NCBI GenBank assembly: GCA_016839655.1
Contig: JAEOTW010000103.1
Span: forward strand, 1 to 23,721
DNA: 23,721 bases
Reading direction: 5' to 3'
Origin: Promethearchaeota archaeon
GTDB taxonomy: Archaea; Asgardarchaeota; Lokiarchaeia; Sigynarchaeales; SOKP01
The notes under the pieces were generated by a model. The model did no database searches and was not told where the DNA came from. It was given only the letters and a program-made list of their open reading frames with translations. The position numbers and the translations under genes are program-made. This document shows, piece after piece, positions 17,438 to 23,721 of this stretch (within the stretch, counting starts at the first letter, position 1; each line of letters starts with the position of its first letter).

Positions 17438-19171
17438 TTATTTCAGAATTTTTATTCCTCTAAGTTCTAATTTATGTAAGAAATCTAGATAACCCTTCAG
17501 ATTATTTTTCTCAATATTTAGATATTGAAGCGAAGGTAAAGTTTCTAGAGATTCCGGAAGATCAGTTAGATAATTTGATCTCAAAAACAAATATTTCAAC
17601 TTTTTAAGCCTTCCGATTGATATGGGAAGACTTGATAACTTATTATTCCCTAAATATAAATATTTCAAAGATTGTAATGAACCGATTGTTTCTGGTATCT
17701 CTTCTAATTCATTATAATATAAATATAAATGTTTTAGTGAGGTTAGAGATCCTAAAGTCTCTGGAACGGCTATTATATGATTTTTGCCTAAATCTAATAC
17801 CTCTAAAGTTGTAAGGAAGCCTAAAGATTTGGGAATTGATATTAACTTATTAAATCCAAGGATGAGGGTTTTTATTAGGGGAAGAGCTCCAATTGAAGGG
17901 GGAATATTTTCTAATCTATTAGTAGAGATATCCAATTCTATTAAGGACTCTAATGATCCTACTGATTCTGGTATAGTTTTTAATTGATTTTTACTCAGAT
18001 CTAATATTTCTAATGATAATAAACTACCAACAGATTGAGGCAAGTATTCTATTTTATTGTCATATAAATTTAATTCACGAAGAGATTTTATATGTCCAAT
18101 CGCTTCAGGTAATTCTATAATATTATTGGTATCAAGTTCTAAAATCTGAAGATTCTTCAACTTACCAATAGTCTCTGGAATAAGCGTTAAATTATTACGA
18201 CCACCTCTTAATATTGAAAGTGATGAAAGTTCTCCAATTGTATCTGGTAGAACTTTTATATTATTATCCGTAATTTCAAAACGTAATAAAGAATTAAGAG
18301 AACCTACCGAATTTGGTATTTCTATTAATTTATTTGATGAAACACTTAAGTTTTCTAAAAATGAAAGTGATCCAATACTTTCAGGAAGAGAAGTTAGCTC
18401 ATTCGAAGTTAAACCTAGATATTTTAGATTTTTAGATTGACCAATTGAGTCTGGTAATTGAGTAAGATTGTTGCCTTTCAAGAAAAGAGATGTTAAAGAT
18501 GATAAATTGCCAATATGTTTAGGAAGAGTTGTTATCCTATTATTCCTTAAATTTAACCTTTTCAATGAGGTTAATTCACATATAGTATCAGGAAGACTCG
18601 TTAATTTATTATTTCCAAGAAAAAATATTTCTAATGATTTTAATTCACCAATCGAATCAGGTAATATTTCAATTTTATTACCACTTAGATCCAGTGTTTT
18701 GAGTTCTTGTATTTTTCCTATTGATTTCGGAATACTCCTTAATTTGTTTTCACTCAAATCAAGAGTTTCTAAGGAGTTTAATGATCCAATAGTTTCGGGT
18801 AAACTATTTAATTGATTTGATTCTAAATGGAGCTCCTTAAGAGAAGAGAGTACTTTTATAGATGTAGGAAGTTGAGTTAATTGATTTTCACTTAGATCTA
18901 AGATTTCTAGGCTTGGAAGTGAAAAAAGTTGTTCGGCAATAGTATTTAAACTATTCCCTCGTATGAAAATCTTTTTTAGTGAAGAAAATAACTCGACTTC
19001 TTTGGGAATTTCTGATAATCCACAGGAAAAAAGATTTAATCCTGAAATATGCCCATCTTCTACATAATATCCCAGCGAATATCTTTCAAGATGAGGAATT
19101 TCAGATATTGATAAACCTATCTGATTTTTTAATATCTCCAATGCCTTTAATTCTTTTTCTGAAATTGTCAT
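17438..19171 (-). CDS. Leucine-rich-repeat protein, 23 uniform 23-residue repeats
   Basis: A soluble-looking 577-residue protein with no signal peptide or membrane helix. Residues 1-41 form a helical cap containing ALEILKNQIG and GYYVEDG. From residue 42 to 570 there are 23 consecutive repeats of exactly 23 residues without an insertion or deletion, consensus LxxLxLxxNxLxxLPxxIGxLxS. A seven-residue tail follows. The first (ISGLNLFSCGL) and last repeats are degenerate, as expected for caps; repeat 12 has RGG where the strand usually has a hydrophobic residue. The consensus is of the Shoc2/PIRL/ROCO-associated type; no GTPase or kinase domain is attached. Such LRR proteins are abundant in Asgard archaea and usually serve as protein-binding scaffolds; the partner is unknown. 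It lies between the iron alcohol dehydrogenase and hutU, same strand. Confidence 0.93.
   Translation of the reverse strand: MTISEKELKALEILKNQIGLSISEIPHLERYSLGYYVEDGHISGLNLFSCGLSEIPKEVELFSSLKKIFIRGNSLNTIAEQLFSLPSLEILDLSENQLTQLPTSIKVLSSLKELHLESNQLNSLPETIGSLNSLETLDLSENKLRSIPKSIGKIQELKTLDLSGNKIEILPDSIGELKSLEIFFLGNNKLTSLPDTICELTSLKRLNLRNNRITTLPKHIGNLSSLTSLFLKGNNLTQLPDSIGQSKNLKYLGLTSNELTSLPESIGSLSFLENLSVSSNKLIEIPNSVGSLNSLLRFEITDNNIKVLPDTIGELSSLSILRGGRNNLTLIPETIGKLKNLQILELDTNNIIELPEAIGHIKSLRELNLYDNKIEYLPQSVGSLLSLEILDLSKNQLKTIPESVGSLESLIELDISTNRLENIPPSIGALPLIKTLILGFNKLISIPKSLGFLTTLEVLDLGKNHIIAVPETLGSLTSLKHLYLYYNELEEIPETIGSLQSLKYLYLGNNKLSSLPISIGRLKKLKYLFLRSNYLTDLPESLETLPSLQYLNIEKNNLKGYLDFLHKLELRGIKILK
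17462..19048 (-). repeat. In-frame 69-base coding repeat array (LRR units)
   Basis: The region encoding residues 42-570 of the LRR protein consists of 23 units of 69 bases. Repeat identity is clear at the protein level and only moderate at the DNA level, so the array is old or kept diverse; it is a coding repeat, not a satellite or CRISPR. Confidence 0.85.
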
Positions 19172-19303
19172 TATTTTTTTATCAGTTCTAATATCTCTCT
19201 AGAAATATTATCTATTATTCTTTAAAAAATAATATAATCTAGTAAGATTAATGATTATTGCATAGGAATATAATTATAAATAAATAAGGTAAAGAATTTA
19301 ATT

Positions 19304-20506
19304 TTAAAAATCAATATCTTTTCCATCATATGCATAAGTATAAAGTCGTGAGAAATCATCTTTACTAGGGCTTCTTGGAGCCATCACTCCACTTGGGTCT
19401 TGAAAGCACAAGGATATTAAAGGGTTCAAGTTCTTCTCAAAATCTTCTCTTTTTATGCCCAAATCTTTGAGATTAGTCGGAAAATTTACTGATTTCTGAA
19501 GTTCTTTTATCTTTTCTAAAACTTTATTAGCTGCTTTCTTGTCTTCATCATCCCATTTCGCCCATCCTAACTTTTTAGCTAATTCTGAATACAAGATAAT
19601 AGATTCATTTGTATCACCTGGAGCATTTATACAGTATTTTAAAACATATGGTAGAAAAAGACCTACTAGACTACCATGTGGTATTGGAAATATTGCTGCA
19701 AAACTATGTCCAAGTGCATGAACTATATGAACTTGAGAATTACTAAATGCTATTCCTGCCATATTTGCGGCTTGGTGTAAAAAATCCCTAGCTTCCATAT
19801 TATTCCCATCCTTAAACACAATAGGTAAGTATTTAAAGATTAATTCAATGGATTTAGGTATTAAAGCATTACTATATTCATTTTTCCAAGCAGAAATATA
19901 CGCTTCAAATGCATGCGCAAGGGCATCAAAAGCTGTGTTAATTGTTAACTTTTGAGGCATTCCTTTAGGAAAAATAGGATCTAATATCGCATAAGTGGGA
20001 ACTAATGATTCGTGAGCAAAAGAACCTTTTCTCCAAACCTCATTCTTAAATTGTGAAACAATTGCAGCCCAAGTTGCTTCTGATCCAGTTCCTGATGTAG
20101 TAGGAATTGCTATGAATTTTGCTTTTTTAGCAAAATCAAATAATTTAGGATTATTAAAATTTATATCATCAAGAGTGAAACTAGGATATTCGTACATTGC
20201 CCAAATCACTTTAGCTGTATCTATAACTGACCCCCCACCTAAAGCTATTATCAAATCTGGGGCATAATTATTACATTCCTCTTTCCCTTTCATTACATCA
20301 ACATCATGAGGATCTGGAATAACATCTTTAAAAATACGGAACTCTTTCCCGTATTTATTTAAGGCATCTGTAAGAATTTTCAAAAAGCCTAATTCTTCGA
20401 GAATATTATCAGTTACGATAAAACATTTTTTCCCATGTATATTTTCAAAAGCGGCTAAAGAACCTTCGCCATAAAATAATTTCGGACAAAAAAAATGCCA
20501 CATCAT
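19304..20506 (-). CDS. Iron-containing alcohol dehydrogenase (group III)
   Basis: A 400-residue NAD(P)-dependent Fe-ADH. Visible: the N-terminal YGEGSL, the nucleotide loop GGGSVIDTAK (90-99), PTTSGTGSEAT (135-145), metal ligands D194 and H198 in FDALAHAFEA, H263 in HALGHSFAAIF and H277 in PIPHGS. Spacing of the four ligands is the same as in lactaldehyde reductase FucO (196/200/263/277). The enzyme interconverts an alcohol and an aldehyde or ketone; the substrate (ethanol, butanol, lactaldehyde, a 4-hydroxybutyrate-type compound) cannot be told from sequence. In an amino-acid fermenter it could reoxidise NADH by reducing an aldehyde. It is the first gene of the long minus-strand run leading through the LRR gene into hut, and is divergent from the SCP2-like gene over a 170-base spacer. 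Confidence 0.92.
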   Translation of the reverse strand: MMWHFFCPKLFYGEGSLAAFENIHGKKCFIVTDNILEELGFLKILTDALNKYGKEFRIFKDVIPDPHDVDVMKGKEECNNYAPDLIIALGGGSVIDTAKVIWAMYEYPSFTLDDINFNNPKLFDFAKKAKFIAIPTTSGTGSEATWAAIVSQFKNEVWRKGSFAHESLVPTYAILDPIFPKGMPQKLTINTAFDALAHAFEAYISAWKNEYSNALIPKSIELIFKYLPIVFKDGNNMEARDFLHQAANMAGIAFSNSQVHIVHALGHSFAAIFPIPHGSLVGLFLPYVLKYCINAPGDTNESIILYSELAKKLGWAKWDDEDKKAANKVLEKIKELQKSVNFPTNLKDLGIKREDFEKNLNPLISLCFQDPSGVMAPRSPSKDDFSRLYTYAYDGKDIDF

Positions 20507-20676
20507 GAGTTTTTACCTTCAATTTTGCTATTATAATTTGAGAATTATTAGATTTATTTAATTTGTTAATAATATTTATGGTTTTATTAAATTTTATATT
20601 TAAATTAAATGAAAAATTTAATAATATACAAGATTCATTTAAGAATAATTAGGAAATTAGGAAAGTCGATTAATAT

Positions 20677-21084
20677 ATGGAAGAATCAGAACAAGATAAT
20701 TTATTCACAACATTTCAACAAACAATTGAAAGCGTTATAAAAGAAAAGAGGACTGACCCAAAAAATCAAAAATTATTAGATAAATTCAATGCTAGAATAA
20801 TTATCGGTTTACAAATTGAAGCGGATTATTATTTTTGGGTAAATTTAGTTGGAAAAAATGGAAACTTCACCCTAGGGAAAGGTAAATTAGATGATTATGA
20901 TTTAGAATTAAGAGCAGCCCCAGAAGATTTAGTTTTTTTTGTAAATGGAGAAAACTCTGTTGTTAATATGGTACTTAAAAATAATCAGTTTGGACATAAA
21001 AAATTAAGATTCTCAAAGGGATCAACTGGTAAACGCAATATTGGAGTTTTATTAAAGCTTTCGAAAATTTTAGTCCTAGACTAA
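20677..21084 (+). CDS. SCP2-like small protein
   Basis: A 135-residue soluble protein. After an acidic N-terminal helix (about 1-35) come alternating strands (ARIIIGLQIEADYYFWVNL) and then DLELRAAPEDLVFFVNGENSV, LKFSKG-like strand and a final helix (GVLLKLSKILVLD). This order (strands, then D-x-x-x-x-A-x-x-E-D-L with NGE, then a strand and a hydrophobic C-terminal helix) is that of SCP2 sterol/lipid-carrier domains, which make a hydrophobic pocket for acyl or isoprenoid ligands. Assignment rests on pattern only. GGAAA elements lie upstream of the ATG, though AGGAAAG is about 12 bases away, rather far. It stands alone between divergent and convergent neighbours; 14 bases separate its stop codon from that of the Vps29-like gene. 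Confidence 0.6.
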   Translation: MEESEQDNLFTTFQQTIESVIKEKRTDPKNQKLLDKFNARIIIGLQIEADYYFWVNLVGKNGNFTLGKGKLDDYDLELRAAPEDLVFFVNGENSVVNMVLKNNQFGHKKLRFSKGSTGKRNIGVLLKLSKILVLD

Positions 21085-21098
21085 AGGATTTGAGAAAT

Positions 21099-21731
21099 TT
21101 AACTATTTTTTTTAAAGATTTGCTTTTTCTTAAAAGTGAAATTTGAGTCTAAATTTTCAATTTCTCTAATTTTTTTGTTAAATTGGAACAGGTTAATAGA
21201 AATATCTTTAGTTCTGCTATCTATAGATATTTCAATAAAAGTTGGAATGCCACTTGCTACAAAAGACCAAGCGCCTGTAACACTTCCAGGATTTATTAGC
21301 AAAATCCCATTTTTTGTTAAATAAACCTCTTCTTTATGAGTATGACCAGAAACCAGAATATTATATCCTTTCTCTTGGGCTAGCAGTTTTAATTGATCAT
21401 GATCTCCACGGGGACTAATTTGGGCTCCATGAGTTAACCCAAGCATGATTTTATCATTATCTTCAAAAGAGATTTCTAACTTCTGATATGTGGGAGATTC
21501 CCGATTTCCATAGTAGTAATCCATGTTACCGATTACTTGAAAAACATTTTTTATTGTTTTTTGATTTAAGAAATCAATCAGTTCAGGGAATTTGATTAAA
21601 TCACCTGTGAAAAATGTATAATGAAAATTCTCTTCTATTGTTAATGTATTCAGTTTTTCATATATTTGTTGAGGTAGATCCCTTACACGATAGGGTACAT
21701 GTGCATCTCCAATACATAGTATTCTAACCAT
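21099..21731 (-). CDS. Vps29-like calcineurin-type phosphoesterase
   Basis: A 210-residue metallophosphoesterase whose closest pattern is eukaryotic Vps29, the retromer/retriever subunit, rather than the usual archaeal MJ0936/YfcE type. Visible: GDAHVPYRVRDLP (8-20; Vps29 has GDLHIPHR...LP), GDL with D44, GNMD with N69, HGAQISPRGD with H101 (Vps29 HGHQVIPWGD), SGHTHK with H130/H132, INPGSVTGAW (146-154; Vps29 INPGSATGAY) and a final strand LFQF before REIE. D9, H11, D44, N69, H101, H130 and H132 make a complete two-metal site; human Vps29 has Asn where D44 stands and Asp where N69 stands, so this protein may still be enzymatically active. The C-terminal tail (about 195-210) is lysine-rich. 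The gene starts nine bases after the acetyl-CoA synthetase alpha stop codon, so is probably co-transcribed. The family call is firm; a trafficking role is inference. Confidence 0.9.
   Translation of the reverse strand: MVRILCIGDAHVPYRVRDLPQQIYEKLNTLTIEENFHYTFFTGDLIKFPELIDFLNQKTIKNVFQVIGNMDYYYGNRESPTYQKLEISFEDNDKIMLGLTHGAQISPRGDHDQLKLLAQEKGYNILVSGHTHKEEVYLTKNGILLINPGSVTGAWSFVASGIPTFIEISIDSRTKDISINLFQFNKKIREIENLDSNFTFKKKQIFKKNS
21106..21113 (+). terminator. T8 tract after the SCP2-like gene
   Basis: T8 begins 22 bases after the stop codon on the plus strand and lies inside the 3' end of the convergent Vps29-like gene. It is a plausible terminator for the plus-strand transcript. Confidence 0.35.
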
Positions 21732-21740
21732 AGTTATAGA

Positions 21741-23219
21741 TTATCTAGTAATTTTATTTCTGGAATCTTGGACTAGAATCCAGAAGTTTTTAATCATATC
21801 TTCTAAGCTAGGAAATGTTGGTATATTGTGGTCAGCCATATATCGTGATACTTTCTGTACTTCTTTAACTTCACCAATTAACCAGAAGAATATTGGTTTA
21901 GAAACATGATTGATGCTATTAACTATTTGCTTATAATTAGTGAAACTTCTAAATTGACTTGAACAAAACATCATGTTTAGGATTCCTTCAATCTTTTCAT
22001 CATTCAATAATAATTTATATACTAAAATCGTAATTTCTCCGGGATTCTTATTATTCATCATAGCTTTCTCCATTGCTGGCCAAATGTCTATGAGAGCAAA
22101 TTTATTTGGAGGCATCCATTGAGGGAAAATGTCTACGAGTTTTTGATATAATTGATCTCCAAAATCAGGGAAATTTAATCCGTATTCAGAAGTCAGGTCT
22201 GCAACAATTGTACCCGCACCCCCTGAACCAGTTATTAATGAGAGATTTCCATCTTTTGGTAGAATTTTATTTTCACTATACATCATAGAAAAAGTACGAG
22301 CAAATTGAAATAATTCATGAAAATTTTTAGCTTGGATTACCCCCGATTGTTTAATGATAGCATTAATTAATTGTGAGTTCTCTGCTAACGTCCCTGTATG
22401 GCTTAATGTAGCTTTTTGTCCCTGTAGAGTTATGCCACCTTTTACAAGAATGACTGTTTTATCAGGTTTTTTTCTCAATTTCCTACACAGTTCTATAAAA
22501 CGTCTTGGATCTTTAAATGATTCAAGATAAATGGCAATAACATTAACAGTAGGATCTTCTATGAAATATTCTAAAAAGTCAATTTCGCTTAAATCCATTT
22601 TATTTCCTATTGAAACTGAATATCTGATACCTAAATTCGGATATTTCTCCATCATATATAATAGATATCCACCATTCAGCATACCAGATTGGCTAATTAT
22701 AGCAATATTACCTCTCTTATATTTGTAAAATACTGCAAAACTAGTAAAAAATCCACCTCTAAAATTGTCTTTTGAATCACTATCCCCATCTATCCGAGTA
22801 AGACCCATACAATTTGGACCTAAAATACGGATTTTTGAAAAATTATCTGTAATTTTTTGGATTTGGTCTCTTAATACAAGACCTTTCTCACCCACTTCTT
22901 CAAATCCTGAAGCTTCAATAATAGCTCCTTTAACTCCTTTTTGAATACATTCTTCTAATATACCAGGAATTATCTGGTTTGGAACATAAAATACTGCAAG
23001 ATCAACTTCTTCCCTAATATCCAAAATCGATTTCTTGAATTCTAAACCAAATAATTCTCCCTCTGAGTTAGGATTAATCGGGAAGATTTTACCTCCAAAA
23101 TTGTTAGTAACAAGATTATCTACAATCCGGTGTCCTCCCTTTGCAAAATTTTTAGATGCTCCAATTACAGCGACAGATCTTGGATTTAAAAACAAATCAA
23201 TAATTTTATTATTTGACAA
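21741..23219 (-). CDS. acdA: ADP-forming acetyl-CoA synthetase, alpha subunit
   Basis: This 492-residue protein carries the CoA-binding and ligase domains of the archaeal ADP-forming acyl-CoA synthetase and pairs with an ATP-grasp beta subunit; the only one here is at 1226-1924. Visible: CoA-binding Rossmann start RSVAVIGASKNFAKGG (14-29), INPNSEGELFG, GPNCMGL (134-140), ISQSGMLNGG (175-184), SIGNKMDLSE, E233 in AIYLESF and H274 in LSHTGTLA. E233 and H274 correspond to Glu218 and the phosphorylated His257 of the Pyrococcus alpha subunit. Slightly longer than typical (about 460). The start is TTG at 23219: an in-frame stop lies 18 bases upstream and no ATG precedes the CoA-binding domain. It follows tyrS after 28 bases and precedes the Vps29-like gene by nine. 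Confidence 0.9.
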   Translation of the reverse strand: MSNNKIIDLFLNPRSVAVIGASKNFAKGGHRIVDNLVTNNFGGKIFPINPNSEGELFGLEFKKSILDIREEVDLAVFYVPNQIIPGILEECIQKGVKGAIIEASGFEEVGEKGLVLRDQIQKITDNFSKIRILGPNCMGLTRIDGDSDSKDNFRGGFFTSFAVFYKYKRGNIAIISQSGMLNGGYLLYMMEKYPNLGIRYSVSIGNKMDLSEIDFLEYFIEDPTVNVIAIYLESFKDPRRFIELCRKLRKKPDKTVILVKGGITLQGQKATLSHTGTLAENSQLINAIIKQSGVIQAKNFHELFQFARTFSMMYSENKILPKDGNLSLITGSGGAGTIVADLTSEYGLNFPDFGDQLYQKLVDIFPQWMPPNKFALIDIWPAMEKAMMNNKNPGEITILVYKLLLNDEKIEGILNMMFCSSQFRSFTNYKQIVNSINHVSKPIFFWLIGEVKEVQKVSRYMADHNIPTFPSLEDMIKNFWILVQDSRNKITR

Positions 23220-23247
23220 AATTATACCAGTTTCTTATTCTTCTTGT

Positions 23248-23721
23248 TTAGATTTCATTATATTTTTTATATTCTCTTTGAACAAATTGATATAATTCTT
23301 TAGCATTTTCATCTTCATTAAAATGCTTTATGACAGGTGCTAGAAATTGGTTAAGGTATTTAACTATTGCTAATTTTAAATCAGGTGGATTTAATTTACC
23401 TTCACTAAAGTCTTTTTCCAATTCCTCGTACGAGCTATAACTAATATTTCCACCATATTTTTCTGGGCGCTCAACTTCAACGTTATCTACAAGTTCAAAA
23501 ATGATGTACTTGCAGTACTCTAAAACGGGGTTTTCCTTAATTTGTTTAGGTGGACAGTACGCTTTATTTATCTTACGTTTCACATCTTCCGGAGAATTGA
23601 GCATAAATATTGATGAATCTGGATCAGATTTAGACATCTTTATCTTTATAGTTTTTTCAATACCAGTCAGATCTGTGGGTGGAGGTTTATTTAATCCCAT
23701 TAGCATATGATGATGAATTGC
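23248..23721 (-). CDS. tyrS: Tyrosyl-tRNA synthetase, C-terminal part, 5' end outside the window
   Basis: The frame is open to the window edge (158 codons); residues before the first ATG (AIHHH then MLMGL) still fit the enzyme, so the true start is outside. The class I signature KMSKS is at visible codons 28-32, followed by KRKINKAYCPP, NPVLEYCKYI, RPEKYGG, SYEELEKDF and LNPPDLKLAI. The AYCPP, R-P-E-K-x-G-G and P-x-D-L-K elements are those of archaeal/eukaryotic TyrRS, not TrpRS (which has a similar KMSKS) and not bacterial TyrRS. No S4 or EMAP-II-like C-terminal domain follows. It probably heads a transcript with the acetyl-CoA synthetase alpha and Vps29-like genes. Confidence 0.92.
   Translation of the reverse strand, partial: AIHHHMLMGLNKPPPTDLTGIEKTIKIKMSKSDPDSSIFMLNSPEDVKRKINKAYCPPKQIKENPVLEYCKYIIFELVDNVEVERPEKYGGNISYSSYEELEKDFSEGKLNPPDLKLAIVKYLNQFLAPVIKHFNEDENAKELYQFVQREYKKYNEI

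Noticed and set aside
18468..18815. A 115-residue plus-strand ORF opposite the LRR gene
   Set aside because: Its apparent repeats are the reverse complement of the 69-base LRR units; no start context and no family.
17462..19048. Regularly spaced similar segments that could suggest a CRISPR or satellite
   Set aside because: Units are 69 bases, in frame, diverged at DNA level and encode a textbook LRR consensus; there are no identical repeats with unique spacers.
21099..21731. Ordinary YfcE/MJ0936 phosphodiesterase
   Set aside because: The first motif is DAHVPYR rather than SDTHG, and the HGAQISPRGD and INPGSVTGAW motifs are Vps29-like; it was kept as Vps29-like, with phylogeny needed to be certain.
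23248..23721. Tryptophanyl-tRNA synthetase
   Set aside because: KMSKS is shared, but AYCPP, RPEKYGG, SYEELE and PPDLK are tyrosyl-type elements.

Overview
The window is AT-rich (roughly 30% GC by eye, not measured) and densely coded. It looks like an archaeal chromosome, most likely an Asgard archaeon of the Lokiarchaeia type; the lineage is an inference. The evidence is: a RadA recombinase, an archaeal/eukaryotic-type tyrosyl-tRNA synthetase, an ADP-forming acetyl-CoA synthetase split into alpha and beta subunits, T-tract terminators and TATA-like boxes close to start codons, together with eukaryote-like proteins: a Vps29-type phosphoesterase, a long uniform leucine-rich-repeat protein, and a giant surface protein whose cytoplasmic part carries a longin/roadblock-like domain and TPR-like helices.

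Layout. 1-1059 (+): C-terminal third of a P2A Ca2+-type P-type ATPase, cut by the window edge. 1226-1924 (+): acetyl-CoA synthetase beta subunit. 2197-6852 (+): 1551-residue membrane-anchored surface protein, followed by a strong double T-tract. 7065-7292 (+): small winged-helix-like ORF, converging on radA (7310-8575, -). 8837-12366 (+): phosphoglucose isomerase, a U32-family Fe-S protein and glutamate formiminotransferase. 12370-20506 (-): one co-directional run, in transcription order iron alcohol dehydrogenase, LRR protein, urocanate hydratase, histidine ammonia-lyase and imidazolonepropionase. 20677-21084 (+): small SCP2-like protein. 21099-23721 (-): in transcription order tyrosyl-tRNA synthetase (partial), acetyl-CoA synthetase alpha subunit and Vps29-like phosphoesterase. 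No gene-free stretch exceeds 300 bases; the longest are 1925-2196 and 8576-8836, and neither shows an RNA gene or a mobile element.

How the genes fit together. hutH, hutU and hutI with the convergently encoded formiminotransferase make a complete route from histidine to glutamate, passing the formimino carbon to tetrahydrofolate. The two acetyl-CoA synthetase subunits, about 20 kb apart, would conserve energy as ATP from acyl-CoA, and the iron alcohol dehydrogenase could dispose of reductant. This fits a peptide- or amino-acid-fermenting anaerobe. No CRISPR array, transposon, rRNA or tRNA was seen.

The most interesting items are the Vps29-like protein, which keeps both Vps29-diagnostic motifs and an apparently intact metal site; the surface protein joining a glycosylatable beta-rich ectodomain to longin-like and TPR-like cytoplasmic modules; RadA with an extra zinc-finger-like and acidic N-terminus; and the LRR protein with 23 consecutive repeats of exactly 23 residues.
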